A stretch of DNA of 64,000 nt from Lasiodiplodia sp. COLG20 (taxonomy: Eukaryota; Ascomycota; Dothideomycetes; Botryosphaeriales; Botryosphaeriaceae), in NCBI GenBank assembly GCA_009801085.1, contig VNWV01000045.1:23571-87570 (forward strand). The letters run 5' to 3'. Within the stretch, counting starts at the first letter, position 1; each line of letters starts with the position of its first letter. A program made the position numbers and the translations under genes. A model generated the notes under the pieces. It was not told where the DNA came from. It did not search any database and worked only from the letters and a program-made list of their open reading frames with translations. Positions 20,673 through 32,479 of this stretch are shown piece by piece.

Positions 20673-22172
20673 ATGCCTAGCCTCGAGCAAATGGAAAAGG
20701 CGCAAGTCATCATCGTTGGTGGCGGAATATCCGGTCTGAGCCTGGCGCTGATGCTCGAACAACTTGGAATCTCGTACTTGTTGCTGGAGGCGTACTCCAG
20801 CCTTACGAAGCCTGTCGGCGCCCTCATCGCCCTCAACCCCAATGGTCTCCGAATTCTGGATCAGCTTGGCGTCCTCCCGGACATCAATGCCATCGCCACG
20901 CCCTTGCTACGCCACGTGGTGATTGACGGTGAGTCAGGAAAGCGCATCACCGACTTGTCCTTTCCTGGGTATATGCGCGCGCGCCACGGTTACGAAACGG
21001 CATTTCAAGCTCGACATGAGGTAGTCGTTGCACTGAAGCGAAACATCAAGTCCAAGGAGAGACTGCGTACAGGCAAGAGGGTGGTCACAGTCAACCAAGA
21101 CGAAAAGGGCGCAACGGTGTACTGCGAAGACGGGTCGAGATATGGAGCGCAGATGGTGGTTGGGGCGGATGGAGTGCACAGTGTTGTGCGTCGCGAGGTG
21201 TTGAAGATGGTCAAGGAAAAGGACGCAAACTTTGAAGGCGCCGACAGTACGCTCGCCATTTCTACAATATAGTTTCACGGTGCTGATCCAATTTGTTTTA
21301 CAGTTGTCCGCTGCGAGTATGGCACCGTGTTTGCCATCGCTAACCCCTCTGAGCACCTCCAGCCGGGCGATGGCTATTCCTTCCAGCGGAATCGCTGTAA
21401 TGGTGGTGTTGTCTGCGGCCGTGACGGCTGTAACTATCTCTTTTACCACTTCCGTCGTCCTGGCCCTTACGATGTCCCCGTTGAGGAGTTACCTCGCATG
21501 TCTGCGGCTGAGGTGGAAGAGCGCTGGGCTGAGATGCTGCCACGGCGCGTCAGCGAAAGCGCCGATTTCACCTTTGCCGACCTGCTGTCTGCTGGCACCA
21601 CTTCCAAGGGTGGGTCGGTTCTGCCGCACTTCACTCTTCCCAAGTGGTACGATGGCAGGATCATGGCCATGGGCGATGCTGTTCACAAGCTCAACCCCAT
21701 GACGGCGCAGGGCGGCAATAATTGCATCGAGACCGCCGCAGCGATTGCGAACCACCTCCACGACACACTTGCACGGCATAATATTCCCTTGCTGCAGCCC
21801 CAGTGGCCACCAAAAGTTGTCGAGGAGATATTTGCTGCCGTAGAGCAGGAACGGATGCCCCGCGTTACCGGCCTCGTTCAAGAGTCCCAGGAGCTCCAGT
21901 ACACATTCTCTTGGGATACGTGGTGGTATAAGATTGTGGCCAAGTACTTGTTCCCCCGCATGAACAAATCGAAGATCGCCGACGCTTCTTCCAGCAGCAT
22001 TGTTGGTGCTGTCACATTGAAGGGAGACAGGTGGGAGGTCCCGCATCCCAGAGACCACATCGTGCCGTGGGATGACGAGGCGTTTGGGAAAGGATCTATT
22101 AGTTTTTTCCAAGCAGTAGCGGCGATCATTGCAATCACATGTGCGGTAGTATGGGGCAAGAGGAATCATTAA
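20673..22172 (+). CDS. FAD-dependent monooxygenase (PaxM / salicylate-hydroxylase-like)
   Basis: Two exons, 20673-21246 and 21304-22172, join in phase 1 to give 480 residues. ATG 20673 is the first real ATG of the frame. The dinucleotide-binding motif VIIVGGGISGLSLALM lies at residues 12-27, a GADGVHSVVRR motif in the middle, and MGDAVHKLNPMTAQGG is the second FAD-contact motif of group A flavin monooxygenases. A hydrophobic C-terminal helix (near FFQAVAAIIAITCAVVWG) suggests a membrane anchor, as in PaxM-type enzymes of fungal terpenoid pathways. It would hydroxylate or epoxidise a hydrophobic or aromatic substrate with NAD(P)H and O2. Membership in the PrpF/carrier cluster is by proximity only. 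Confidence 0.9.
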
Positions 22173-23261
22173 GAAAGGTACAATGTGGCGCCAATACAGA
22201 CACTATCTGTCATGGTAGAATCGCTGCTATGTGATGCAGAATGTATGAGTCCCTTATCGTAGCTTCTTAAGAGTAAGAAACGGCTGACGAATGAAGTCTG
22301 TGCTCATTCCTCGTTCAACTTGGAAACTCAAGATGGGGTTAAACCAAGGAAGAGCATTGGGGTTAGTGTTATCACAGAGAGGGAGTGATCTATGAAAAAG
22401 TGCGTTTTAGGGAATTTAAATCTGTGAGACTTGAGAGAATAGTGAGATCGTAGTAAAAAGAATTTGAAATTCTCCTATTTTTCGATTCCTGTTCTTTTCA
22501 CATGTGCACGTCCTTCCAAACATGAACATGCAACTCCCCAGACGGATTCCCCAACACTCACCGCGTGTGCACGCCCCACCAACACCTATTCTCATCAGGA
22601 TTCAGGGTTGATGAACAGCTCTTAAATATACGGCCTCTCCAACAATAGACATGAAGCGCCGCGCAGCCAACGCGGCGTCGACGGGAGTGTAGAAAACGGT
22701 ACATGTGGCCACGCTAGCGATCATTATGGTCGTTATTGTCATCCATATGAAAGCTTGGGAGACAGGATCGGGAGTTTCGAGTGATAGCGGCGGGAGTAAG
22801 GCCAGCGGAAATGCATGGCTTTTCCGGTGGTGAAGATAGTAGGGACAGGAGCGGGATGGAATCAGACGGACGGAAACTGGTGGTGTGGCGGCGTATCTGG
22901 ACCGGCCAGCCTCGTTCCCACCGTGTTTCTGCAGGTCAAATGGACTGGCAGCCGACTGTCCAAGCACTCAGGTGCGGACAACCAGTGTACTCTTTTGTTG
23001 TCGACTAGCAGTCTCCAAATCTGGCTGTCTAGTGTAGTGGTCGGCCTGCACGCTCACAGTGTTAAGATGCTTAAAAGTGCTGAGCAATCTCTTGCATGCA
23101 CTCAGAGGGAGTAAAATGCTTGTTAGGTCCCGTTGTTACTGTCAAGGTAGTCTTCGATGTCGCGCATAGAGCTGGGGAGGCTGCAGGTCAAAATGGAGGA
23201 TGCATAGAAACAATGCGTATTTCGTCGCCGTATCCTGGGGCATGATTGGATCGGAGAGACT
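22173..23261. other. 1.1-kb intergenic, nothing convincing
   Basis: A minus-strand open frame (22602-22967) has one hydrophobic segment but no family match or splice support. Otherwise featureless; 3' flanks of two convergent genes. Confidence 0.4.
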
Positions 23262-24676
23262 CTATTTGGGTTTGCTACTACTTTTGCTTCTTAACAAGTA
23301 CGCTGAAGCTGTAAGAATAAAAGAACCAAGAAGCATCACAACTCCTCCGAAGATTTGTGCGTAGAGATAACTACCGTGTCCCACAGCTATTAGACGAGCC
23401 GCAATGGGTGGGCCAGCCAAACACGGAATACTAGAAACCGTAAAGATGAGCCCCACCCTACTTCCCGCTTTACTCAAATCTTGCAGAGCAAACAATCCAG
23501 CGGAAGCTGGAAATTGGCTTTGAACAGCATTTGCAAAGAAACCGTAAAACGCAGCCCAAATCATCAACCCGGCTCGTGAGCTGACGCCGATCCAGCACAG
23601 GAGCATGATACCAGAAAGAGCGACGAGAGGTATGAATACAAGCAGAGGGCCGAAGTAACGATCGGCAAGGATCGCGGGCGCCACACGTCCAATGACCCCA
23701 ATGCCGTTCATTACAAGCAGCAGAACCAATGACTCTCGTTGCGTGTAATCGAAGTACTGTCTTGAGTAGGTATTAATCTGTTGTGGTGAATACTGTGGTC
23801 ATGACGAACGGATGCGGATGAGACTTACAAAGAAGTAGGCAAAGTATAGGCCCCAAAGCTCGATGAAACAACCGATAGTAAAGAGCGTGAATGGAACCTC
23901 CTTGAAAGCGCGAATTTCAATGAGCGCCCCCAGCTTTCGAGGTGGGATCCGAGTCCGTGTGACTAGCACGATATAGATGCTGTTGATTAGCATTACCAAT
24001 GCCATGACTCTGACTGTCCACGGGAAGCCTATCGACTGTAAGCATGAATAGGCGATGGCTGGGAAGATCATCCCGCCCGTAGCTGCTCCGCAGGCGGCCA
24101 AGGAGACGGCCATCACCCGTCGCCGACTGAAATAGGTTGAGAGTAGCGATATGACTGGCGAGAACAGGATTCCGTGGCCCAGCCCGCTACACAGGCCTTG
24201 TGCAAGGAAGATCTGCCAAAAGTGGGTGGCGAATGAAGTCAACGTGGCTCCGAGGACCTGCAGAGAACATCCTAGAACCAGGATGGCTTTGAAATAGCCG
24301 GCATCGAGGGCGCGTCCAGACACGGCTCCAATCAAGAAAACAAGGAACATTTGGAAAGAGCCAATCCATGAAGTTTGCTCAGAGTGGATTCCGAGCTCGT
24401 CAACGTAGTAACGCTGGAAAAAGCCGAACCTGCGAGACCCAGTGGCTTAGTACGTCTTGGCTGTATCACTTCAACTGACACTTAATCTTACGAGGAAATG
24501 TAGCCCCAGCAGTTCAGGACAACCAAATGCGCAGCAATCACCTGTGACCATGCTTGCAGTCCGCCATCTGGAACCTGGGCTGTGTCAGAAGTCTGGGCGG
24601 GAACACCTTCTGACGGTGACCTTGTGGCCGAGGCTTTCTCTGCGTCTGTTTCATGAAGAGGGGAATTTGTTTCCAT
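23262..24676 (-). CDS. MFS transporter, monocarboxylate-porter (MCT)-like
   Basis: Exons 24676-24492, 24429-23829 and 23777-23262 (introns of 62 and 51 nt, both canonical) give 433 residues. The hydrophilic N-terminus leads into VPDGGLQAWSQVIAAHLVV, the PDGG[xxW] hallmark of fungal MCT-type porters, followed by SFGFFQRYYVDELG and about twelve hydrophobic segments. ATG 24676 is chosen because an upstream start in frame is only a GTG. Its promoter (24677-25393) is shared with the first isocyanide synthase, divergently. In fungal metabolite loci this family often exports the product; that role is inferred. Confidence 0.9.
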
Positions 24677-25393
24677 GTTCAACAGCACATGAAAGACTTG
24701 CGCAAAAGCCGAAGTCGACCGGGCTTGCGGTCAACGTGTAAAGACTTTAGGAAAGAAGCTAGGCCTGGGTTGATGTGTAGGCATGCGCGGTACTTGTTTC
24801 TCGTAAGCGACAACTTATTCAACATCCCTGCAACCACAATACGGGACATAAATCACACCATCGCTATCTCAGCATTTCTTATCGATTTTTTCGTATAGAT
24901 TAGCGTACATCCTGTGGCGACCTTCTTAAACTGTCTATTGTTCCCGGTCTCCCGCGAAGATCCCCTGCTATACCGGCGTAACGCATCGGGGAACCGGCTA
25001 ATATAACAATGACATGATAGGTCGGTAGAGGAAAAAGTCGAGCGAACACGTTGCGGCCAACCTTTTAAGTGGGCCATCGGTTCGGCGGAAGAATGCCGAC
25101 GAACGCCGTGGGGAAGGGTGCTTTACGCTGCTTTACCGCAGCTGCTCTAGCATATACGTGGGTTCGCGTGACGGAGCTCTCCGATTACACTCTCGTTTTA
25201 CTATCATTGCCAAGGGATAACCTCCCATTATGACGCATCGGGATTTCTGAATGAATCGACGGTTCGGAGATGTTCCTGGACTGGTTCTTCGCTCAAACGA
25301 CCCTGTTGCTTTCCACACTGTGGGCGTGGTAAAGATATAAAGAAACACGAAAGGGAATCGGGAATCGTTCGAAGTTCATACCCAGACAATCTC
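24677..25393. promoter_or_regulatory. 717-bp divergent promoter between MFS and isocyanide synthase A
   Basis: Both flanking genes start outward from this region. AAGATATAAAG at about 25332-25342 is a TATA-like site some 50 nt before the ATG at 25394. No repeated motif was picked out with confidence. Confidence 0.4.
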
Positions 25394-26693
25394 ATGGACT
25401 TTTCCGGGACTCAAAGAAGCCGGTCCGACAGCGGCTATCATCCTTCCCTCTCCGATACCACCCGTCGTGTCCTTGAGATACTCGAAAGTTATGGAATGCA
25501 CGAGAAAAGCCATTCGATGCCGGAGCAGCACGGCTGGCTGGGGAGAGCGACATTCGGTCCCATCATCGAAACGCATGTCTCAGCAGGAAGGATAATCCCA
25601 ATGGTGCTGCCCTCATTTCCCTGGAAAAGCATCAACAGAGTGGACAAGGTCCTCGGGACGGAGCCAGACCTTGGGGAAGAGCTGGCTCTGGCAAGGATCA
25701 ACGATCTCTGTCGATGTGTACAGCAAGTCCATGCTCCTGGGGCATTCGTCGTTATCGCCACTGACGGCCTTTGTTACAATGGTATGCATCTGATCCGATC
25801 ATTCTGCCAGAGCAACACTTAACATTGCAGATATTCTCGGTATACCTGACGAAGATGCCTGGAACTACGGATCCGCAATTCGGGCACTTGCAAGAGAGCG
25901 TGGATATTCATGCATCAAGTTCTCTCGATTGATGAATCTGGTCGGACTTTACAGCGAGCCGGACATATCAAAGGAGAAGTACTTGGAGCTCTGCGAGCCA
26001 GCTCGAAGACAGCTCGCCTCGACCTATGGCGACCCCAGTTTTGACGCCGACGCGTTTCTGAAGACGGACGAGGATTACATGCGCACCTACCTGGGCTACT
26101 CTAAGTTTTTGACCAAAGACCTGGCGTACAGTCCAGTCGTAGCCTCTCTTCCAAGCCGCAAGAAATTCAAAGCACTTGTAAAGGTTATTGGAAAGGAAAT
26201 GATTGCCGGCGGTGTTGTGAGTCCAATTGATGTTTTATTGAACCCAAGGGAATTGCTAATTAATATTCAGGCATATGCAAAATTAATTCGCAAAGTTTAT
26301 CCTGACTATGTCCGCCTCTCGATACACCCTTCTTCTGGCGCAACCAAGCTCTCAGTCCCTTTGATTCCGCAAACAAAGGGGTTTTCAATGTCTCCATGGA
26401 ACTGTGCGATTGCCATTTCTACGTGTGGTGCATTCAAGACTGCTCACGTGTCGGACTTGCGAGACTCGCATGATTTGGTTTTTAAACACGGACGACCCTA
26501 TTGCTTCAGGGAGAGGTCGCCACTATTTGACTGGGATGCGAATGTCGAGATGGACCATCATTATGGTGGGGTCCTCATAATCAGGAACCCCGATGGTGCG
26601 AAAAATGCCAAGTGGGAGCTCGGCGACCAGGATCGGAAACGGCTAGTGGCTCTAACACTGCTGCATAACCGGGTGGAACTGGAAGGGTTTTGA
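25394..26693 (+). CDS. isocyanide synthase A (DIT1/PvcA family)
   Basis: Exons 25394-25781, 25831-26216 and 26271-26693 give 398 residues. The family core [19 protein letters not shown] followed by [17 protein letters not shown] is unmistakable for DIT1/PvcA (Pfam PF05141-type) proteins, and the later [18 protein letters not shown] and PWNCAIAI blocks also fit. Family knowledge: bacterial PvcA/IsnA and fungal XanB/CrmA-type enzymes turn an amino acid into an isonitrile, while yeast Dit1 makes formyl-tyrosine. The second intron (54 nt, GTGAGT...TTCAG) is a multiple of three and stop-free, so its retention would add 18 residues in frame; the paralogue has an intron at the same site, which supports splicing. 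Tandem with a second, diverged copy. The substrate is unknown. Confidence 0.9.
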
Positions 26694-26786
26694 TGCAGGG
26701 CATGCCAGTGGATATATATAATCTTCCAATAGACAGCAATTTGTGAATATTTTCAGTTTCCCCCGCTCCAGCTTTTTACACCCGCG

Positions 26787-28053
26787 ATGACATTTGAAGA
26801 GCCCGCCCGAGACATTGTTCCAGACGTTATTGACATCCTGCGGCGTTTCTCTCACCATGTAACTGATGATCCATCTCGTGAACCCGAAGTCTTTGGTAGC
26901 ACCACCCGAGAGAAACTTCGATCCTTCATTTCCCAGGCGAAGCCAATCATCTTAGTCCTCCCGGCATTTCCCTGGAAGAATAGGAACCTGGACAAGGTCA
27001 TCGGCCGCCACCCAGATCTCGGCGAGGAACTCGGCCTGGCGCGCCTCAACCACGTCTGTGAAGAAATCCGGAAGGTTTACGTACACGGCGCATTACTGCA
27101 CCTGATTGCGGATGGCCCTGTGTACAATGGTAAGCCTGCACGAAGAGACGCCCTTGAATGTTACTCTCTGCTAAGAAACGTATATCTAAAAGATCTTCTC
27201 GGAATTCCGGACGCGGAATATTACGAATACGGGCTGCAACTTCGAGCTCTTGCGGGCAAAAAGGGCTTTGGGAGTATCAAATTTCTGCGGCTGCCGGACT
27301 TGTTCCAAGATGGAAACAGCGACGAAATCTCCAGAGAGGACTACCTGTCCTCTGTTCCCTCGTGGCGCGCCCGCTTGGAAGCAGATTTCCTTCGTGCCGA
27401 CTTCGACGTCGACCGGGAAGTACTGAAGAACGAAGATACGCGCCTTACATACCAGGGATATGTCCGGTTGGCAGAGGAAGATCTGAAATGGGGCGTCCAG
27501 TTTGATGGGAAGAATGTGGAGCACACAGAGGCATACACCGCGGCTGCTCAAGACGTAGCCAAGGGCATGATCCGACGATTGATCGTACGTAGCAATCCCA
27601 TGTTTGCAGCAGAAATATACTTACATCACTCAGGCATACGAAGCTTTGATTAGTAGGAAGTATGAAACGGCAATACGACTGTCCATTCACCCGTCAACAG
27701 GGAAGAATAAGGTTTCCATTCCACTGCTTCCATGGGACGGAAAATCAAGAGGAACTCCATGGCATTCCAGTGTCGCTCTTTTGGCAGATGGCAAAGTTTG
27801 CACAGGCCTCTCTAAAGAGTTTCGGGAGGTGTACGACTTGGTAATACAGGACGGGGTGCCGTATTACTTTCGGGAGAAGAGTGCTCTTTTTAAACTTGAC
27901 GCTGACATTGATATCGGATATGAGTATGAGGGGCTAGTGCTGGCAGCAAGTTCTATAGCAACTCCTCAACTGACCGAGAGTGATAAAGAGAAACTGGCAG
28001 AGCTCATCATCCGGTTTCGAAAAGTGAGGACATTGGGGTTCAATTCAGCATAG
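26787..28053 (+). CDS. isocyanide synthase B (DIT1/PvcA family), tandem paralogue
   Basis: Exons 26787-27129, 27193-27584 and 27634-28053 give 384 residues. The core ILVLPAFPWKNRNLDKVIG and HPDLGEELGLARLNHVC parallels gene A, and both introns sit at homologous places in the same phases (after the conserved YN, and before AYxxLI). It starts only 93 bp after the stop of gene A, in the same direction. The two proteins have diverged strongly, for example around residues 140-240, so they probably act on different substrates or on successive amino acids rather than being recent duplicates. This is a putative cytosolic isonitrile-forming enzyme. No fused NRPS or dioxygenase domain is present. Confidence 0.9.
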
Positions 28054-28221
28054 TATGAGTAGTTCTTGCAAGCCTTTGAAGAAGCACCTTTGTTTAGCTT
28101 TATACCTTCAGCTGAGTACGGGCTTTGAATCTTAGGCAACTTTCAAGTCTTGCCCATATGTTCGCATATCAATTAAACGTCTGGGAAAGTATATGCAGAG
28201 CGGAATGAAACTCTATACGCC

Positions 28222-30755
28222 TCAGCGAATACACCACTTTATTCCCTTGACTAGAAAGCCAACGGGTATGGGACCACCACTCTCTTCCACGAAGCGACGG
28301 AAGTCAAATGTTCCTGCTGCCCTCCTCTCCGACCAGCGTTCATCTACCACTTGTGAGACACTCCCGAAGTCAACACAGAGCCGCGGCTCAGAAGGAGCAT
28401 CGGCCGACGAAGTGACAAAGACAGCAGCCGAGGACATTTCGGCACGGTTCTCGACTCCGAGTATCAGAGCCTTCCGGCCATGGCGGCGCAGCGAAGGTTC
28501 CGCAGACCATGAGGCACCCAGACTTCCAGCCTCTTTAACAATCAAAAGGCCATTGATGGGCGCACCAGCCTCCACCAATCGATCGCCAGCGCTCAACGTT
28601 GTGTCATCGGTCAGAACCATCTCTTGCTCGTCGGAAAAAATGATGCCGTCCAGCGTCAGCTCGAGTCCAGCGGGTGTGAGGACCCCCTGCTTCATCCGCT
28701 GGGTAGAAAAGCAAGACCCCAGGAATGAGCGCGGGGCCCACGTGAAATTCGGGATGGACAGTCGCGGTGTAGGCGAGAACAGGATATTTGACGGAATCTC
28801 GCGCATGCAACGCAGAAGCTGGACCATGCGCGCGTCAGCGAGAGCATCTTCGGTCATCATGCTGCCATCACCGCCAACCTCGAGCAGGGGCCCGGGATCC
28901 AGATCCAGCAAGCTGGCAATGCACAGGGTCTCGTCGGACCTGCGGCTCGTTGATCGATGAGCCAGTGCTCCGAAGATTGATCCGAGCTCCACTTTCGTTG
29001 TGGGACCCACCTTCCGCAAGGTTTTCATGAAGTTGCAGGCCTGGTTGCTAACCATGCTTCCTCTCTGTGAGACTTGAGCGGCCGCCGTGCATCCAAGAGT
29101 GTGAAAAATATCGTCCATGTCGAGCATGCTGAGATATGACCCATCGCCTCCAAAGACGAGGTACACCCGCTTCGCCAACAGGCTTTCTTGCAACGTCCAG
29201 AGGCGGCCACTCCAGGGGGATGACAATATCTGCGCGAACATCAGAAAGGCAGCCGGGTCCATTGGATTCAGGCACTCGTCAGTGATAGGCGTCCGCATGA
29301 GGGTCGTGTCGAGGACCAGGGAGAGCTGTGCGTCTTGGTAGGTTTGACGCATACGCCTGATAGCCTGCTTTCGAAGTTCTTTCGCATCTGGCTGGACGGG
29401 CACGCAAAGGGTATCCATCCAAAACCACTGGTTGTCTTTGGAAAGATCATACACGCTCCCGTCCCATGAGTCTGTCGCAATGTGGTGGCTGGCCATGTTG
29501 ACGAGCCCTTGAATCCTTGTGAGCTGGCACATCGGAAGGGTGTTTTCGTTTGGATTGCCCAGCCCCTGTGACCAGACCTGGACAGCAGTGAGCCAACACG
29601 CTTGAGACGCCCTCTCAGGACGTGGTAAGTTTATTCAGCACTTACGTGTGAGATTGCAGTATAGAGGCGATCAGGTGAAGCCTCTTGAACCTCAAGCTTC
29701 CAAAGCTCATGGCCATGCTCGGCCTCCCTCGGAACGAGACGACAGATGGGAATCCCACCGCTTTGCAGCACCGACTCGATAGCTCCAGGCGACGCGTATA
29801 CATTGGAACAGGAGTACTCGGGGCCCAGATGTCGAACTTGATAGTCGTTCGTGTCTACTTGGGACAACTCGCATGCCTTGTCGCTACAGTTAGAGTGGTC
29901 GGCGGGCTTTGATACAACTCCGAGAAGTTGCATGAGGCGTTCAAACTGGGCGTCTCGTTTATCCCTGCCCGTGATTTCGCGCCAGTGAGTGAACAGAGCA
30001 TAGCGGAAATCACTGGAAGAGCTCCAAGTCACAATCTTGCTGATGACCGACGGACACCATCCGACCTCAGTCATCAACTGGTTGAACTGGTTGTCAATTT
30101 CAGTGACACGAGAACGTAGTGTTCCAAATTTGACCGGTCCACGCAGAGGTAATTTCCGAAAGGTATCATGGCAGACCATGACAAGAGCGGATAAACAATG
30201 CTCGATAGACAATATTACCGGAAATGCCACACGTCGTATCTCATCGACGGCTTCTGGGTCATCTCCAAATTCCCTGTAAAGCTGACTGCAATGCGTTGAG
30301 AAGCTCTCAATGGCGTGATGGAATATCGAGTTTAATTGGCTCTCCAGGGCATCTTGCTGCGCAGGAGTCATCTCCTCAAGAACTACGCGCCTGAAAGCCT
30401 GAAAGTACTTTGGAAGCTCCTCTGTGCAGAGTCGAGGATCATCAGGTGGCCGCCCTTCGTAATTCTTGACATCGTCAACCGGGAATTCGACTCCAATGAG
30501 CCCGAGGACCGTCGTGTATAGCCCAACGAAGATCCACTGCTGCAGACATCGTGCAAATGCGGTTGGATTGGGCGCTAGAAAGTAATGCTGATCCCGGAAA
30601 ACCAGGGTTATAGATGATGCCGACTCCACTTCGAAGACGCCAAGGCGAGAATTCCAGCGACCCGGGTATCCGAAGAAATCACCGCCGTCGAAGTCGTCGC
30701 CTTCGATGTATGGGACACCGATCCTGCTGCTCCCAGTGTATGGTATGTGATCCAT
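28222..30755 (-). CDS. HET-domain (heterokaryon incompatibility) protein
   Basis: Exons 30755-29646 and 29577-28222 with a 68-nt intron give 821 residues. The intron interrupts the HET motif: RLYTAISH | VWSQGLGNPNENTLPMC. FWMDTLCVP and the ARRMRQTYQDAQLSLVLD-like block (actual IRRMRQTYQDAQLSLVLD) follow, so the HET domain spans about residues 364-480. The 360-residue N-terminal part is not a known domain to me; the long C-terminal part includes GRLWTLQE, usual in this family. ATG 30755 is preferred to a far-upstream in-frame ATG because it begins MDHIPYTGSS near the annotated-type start of such proteins. HET proteins trigger cell death in non-self recognition. Its place beside the isocyanide genes may be coincidental. 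Confidence 0.88.
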
Positions 30756-31323
30756 GAGCCAAGAATTGTGATGCGTGGAGCCTGAAGAGCAGTGTCGAGT
30801 TAAGCGAGGGATAAATGTAAACGATGAAGGAGGGGCTGCTATATATATTGCCTTCAAGTAGGCATGGCATGCGTAATGACGTCGAGTAAGCGCAATGCTT
30901 ACCTGCTTTTGATTCCAGCCTATCACGGATGACCACGTTCTTGGGGGCGGAAAGTATTAACTCTCCTACTTTTAGGCAACAACCTCAAAGCGAAATACCA
31001 TCTACTATTGCAGGTGAGACGAATATCTTGCTGAAAGCTCATAGTCAAGCGTTTTTGCTTAAGGCTCGTGACTCACACCGCCGCATCAAATAAAAGCTCG
31101 TTTCAAGCAGGCGGTCGCGGCAATGAGCATGGCGCTGCCGAAAACACGGCTACTACTGAGGTCAATAGAGCGCGGCCAATCCTCATTCAATCTTTCCCGA
31201 ACCTTTCAGCGCGCAAAATGATTTATTGACAAGGGTACTCTACACCTGCTGAAAGCTATATATCGGATCGTTGTAACGGGCGCGCCGCGCGCCTTTCGGC
31301 GAAGCGTGTCTGACCTGGTGGTG
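30756..31323. other. intergenic, nothing seen
   Basis: Promoter side of the HET gene and 3' flank of the alcohol dehydrogenase. No gene or repeat was recognised. Confidence 0.4.
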
Positions 31324-32479
31324 CTACGGGAAACGGATCCAGACTTTGATTTCCTCGTGCTCATCAAACCGAGCGTAGTACTCGGGCGCCTCTTCAATGG
31401 AGATTTCGGACGTGGTGATAAAGTGAGGGCTCGCCCGGCCGCTGGAGATGAGGTCCACAAGCTGCCTCGCTAGAGGCTTCGGATCGACAACACCGGCCCG
31501 GAAGCCCAGGTTCTTCGTGAAGAAGTCTGAGAGAGGGAGGCTGATGCTGTTGCTCATAGGCTGAGCTTCAGTGCCGTTCGTCTCGAACCAGAGCCCGACC
31601 TGCCCCATACCACCCTGCGGAGCCGTCACCGCGATCATGTTCCGCACCACAATGTCCTGCTCGATGTCCCCCTGGGCGTTGACCGCCTCATAGCCCACGC
31701 AGTCGACGGACCGAATGACGCCCTGTGGCTCGTATGCGAGAATATGCTCGACCGGGTCGGATTCGTAGAAGTTGATCGGGATGGCGCCAATCGAAGCAGC
31801 GCGTTCGAGCCGCATGGGCACGCGGTCGACTGCATACACCTTTGAGGCGCCACGCAAGATGGCTGAGTAGGCTGCGAGCAACCCGACCGGGCCCGCTCCG
31901 AAGACGGCAACCGTGTCTCCTGGCTCAAAGCCAGACCAGTCGATAGCGCGCCAAGCGGTAGCGAAGATGTCGGAAACCGTCACGTAGTCTTGTTCGATCG
32001 TAGAGTTCGTCGTGTTTGCGGTCAGAGGGATCGGGATCAGGCTGTCGTCGGCATACGGCACTCGAACGTACTCCGCTGGAGTCGAGTGATGAGTATCTTT
32101 TGCCTTCGGCACAAGGGGGTCTCTTACCCTGCATTCCTGCAATAGCGCCCATTGCAGCATACGTTGGCTCCATCTGAAAGTGGCCCGAGGCACCGATATC
32201 GGGGACGACAACATAGTCGCCCACGGCCAGCGATGACACAGCGTCGCCAATTTCGGCAATGTATCCAACGGCTTCGTGGCCCATGTACTGCGTAAAGTCG
32301 CCTTGAATTCCATGGTAGGTATGGAGGTCAGAACCGCAGATAGCCGAAGTGGTGATGCGCACGAGAGCATCTGTTGAATTTTGAATCACAGGAAGGGGGA
32401 CATTCTCAACAGACATCTGATAAGGGATGGCGTTATAAACGACCGCCCGCATCGTGGCGTTGAGCGCACTGAGTGCCAT
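31324..32479 (-). CDS. zinc-type (medium-chain) alcohol dehydrogenase
   Basis: Exons 32479-32128 and 32075-31324 around a 52-nt intron give 367 residues. The catalytic-zinc region reads TSAICGSDLHTYHG and YMGHEAVGYIAEIG, and the NAD(P) fold carries FGAGPVGLLAAYSA. The stretch where most relatives have four Cys for a structural zinc (after GDYVVVPDIG) has none, so this protein appears to bind only the catalytic zinc. It would oxidise an alcohol or reduce an aldehyde or ketone. It is transcribed away from the GRE2-like gene, with about 750 bp between the starts. A role in the isocyanide locus is possible but unproven. Confidence 0.9.

Noticed and set aside
22602..22967. 121-codon minus-strand frame with a hydrophobic segment
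   Set aside because: No conserved motif, no second exon, no relation to neighbours.
28193..28960. 255-codon plus-strand frame
   Set aside because: Antisense shadow of the HET-domain gene, which has clear family motifs on the other strand.
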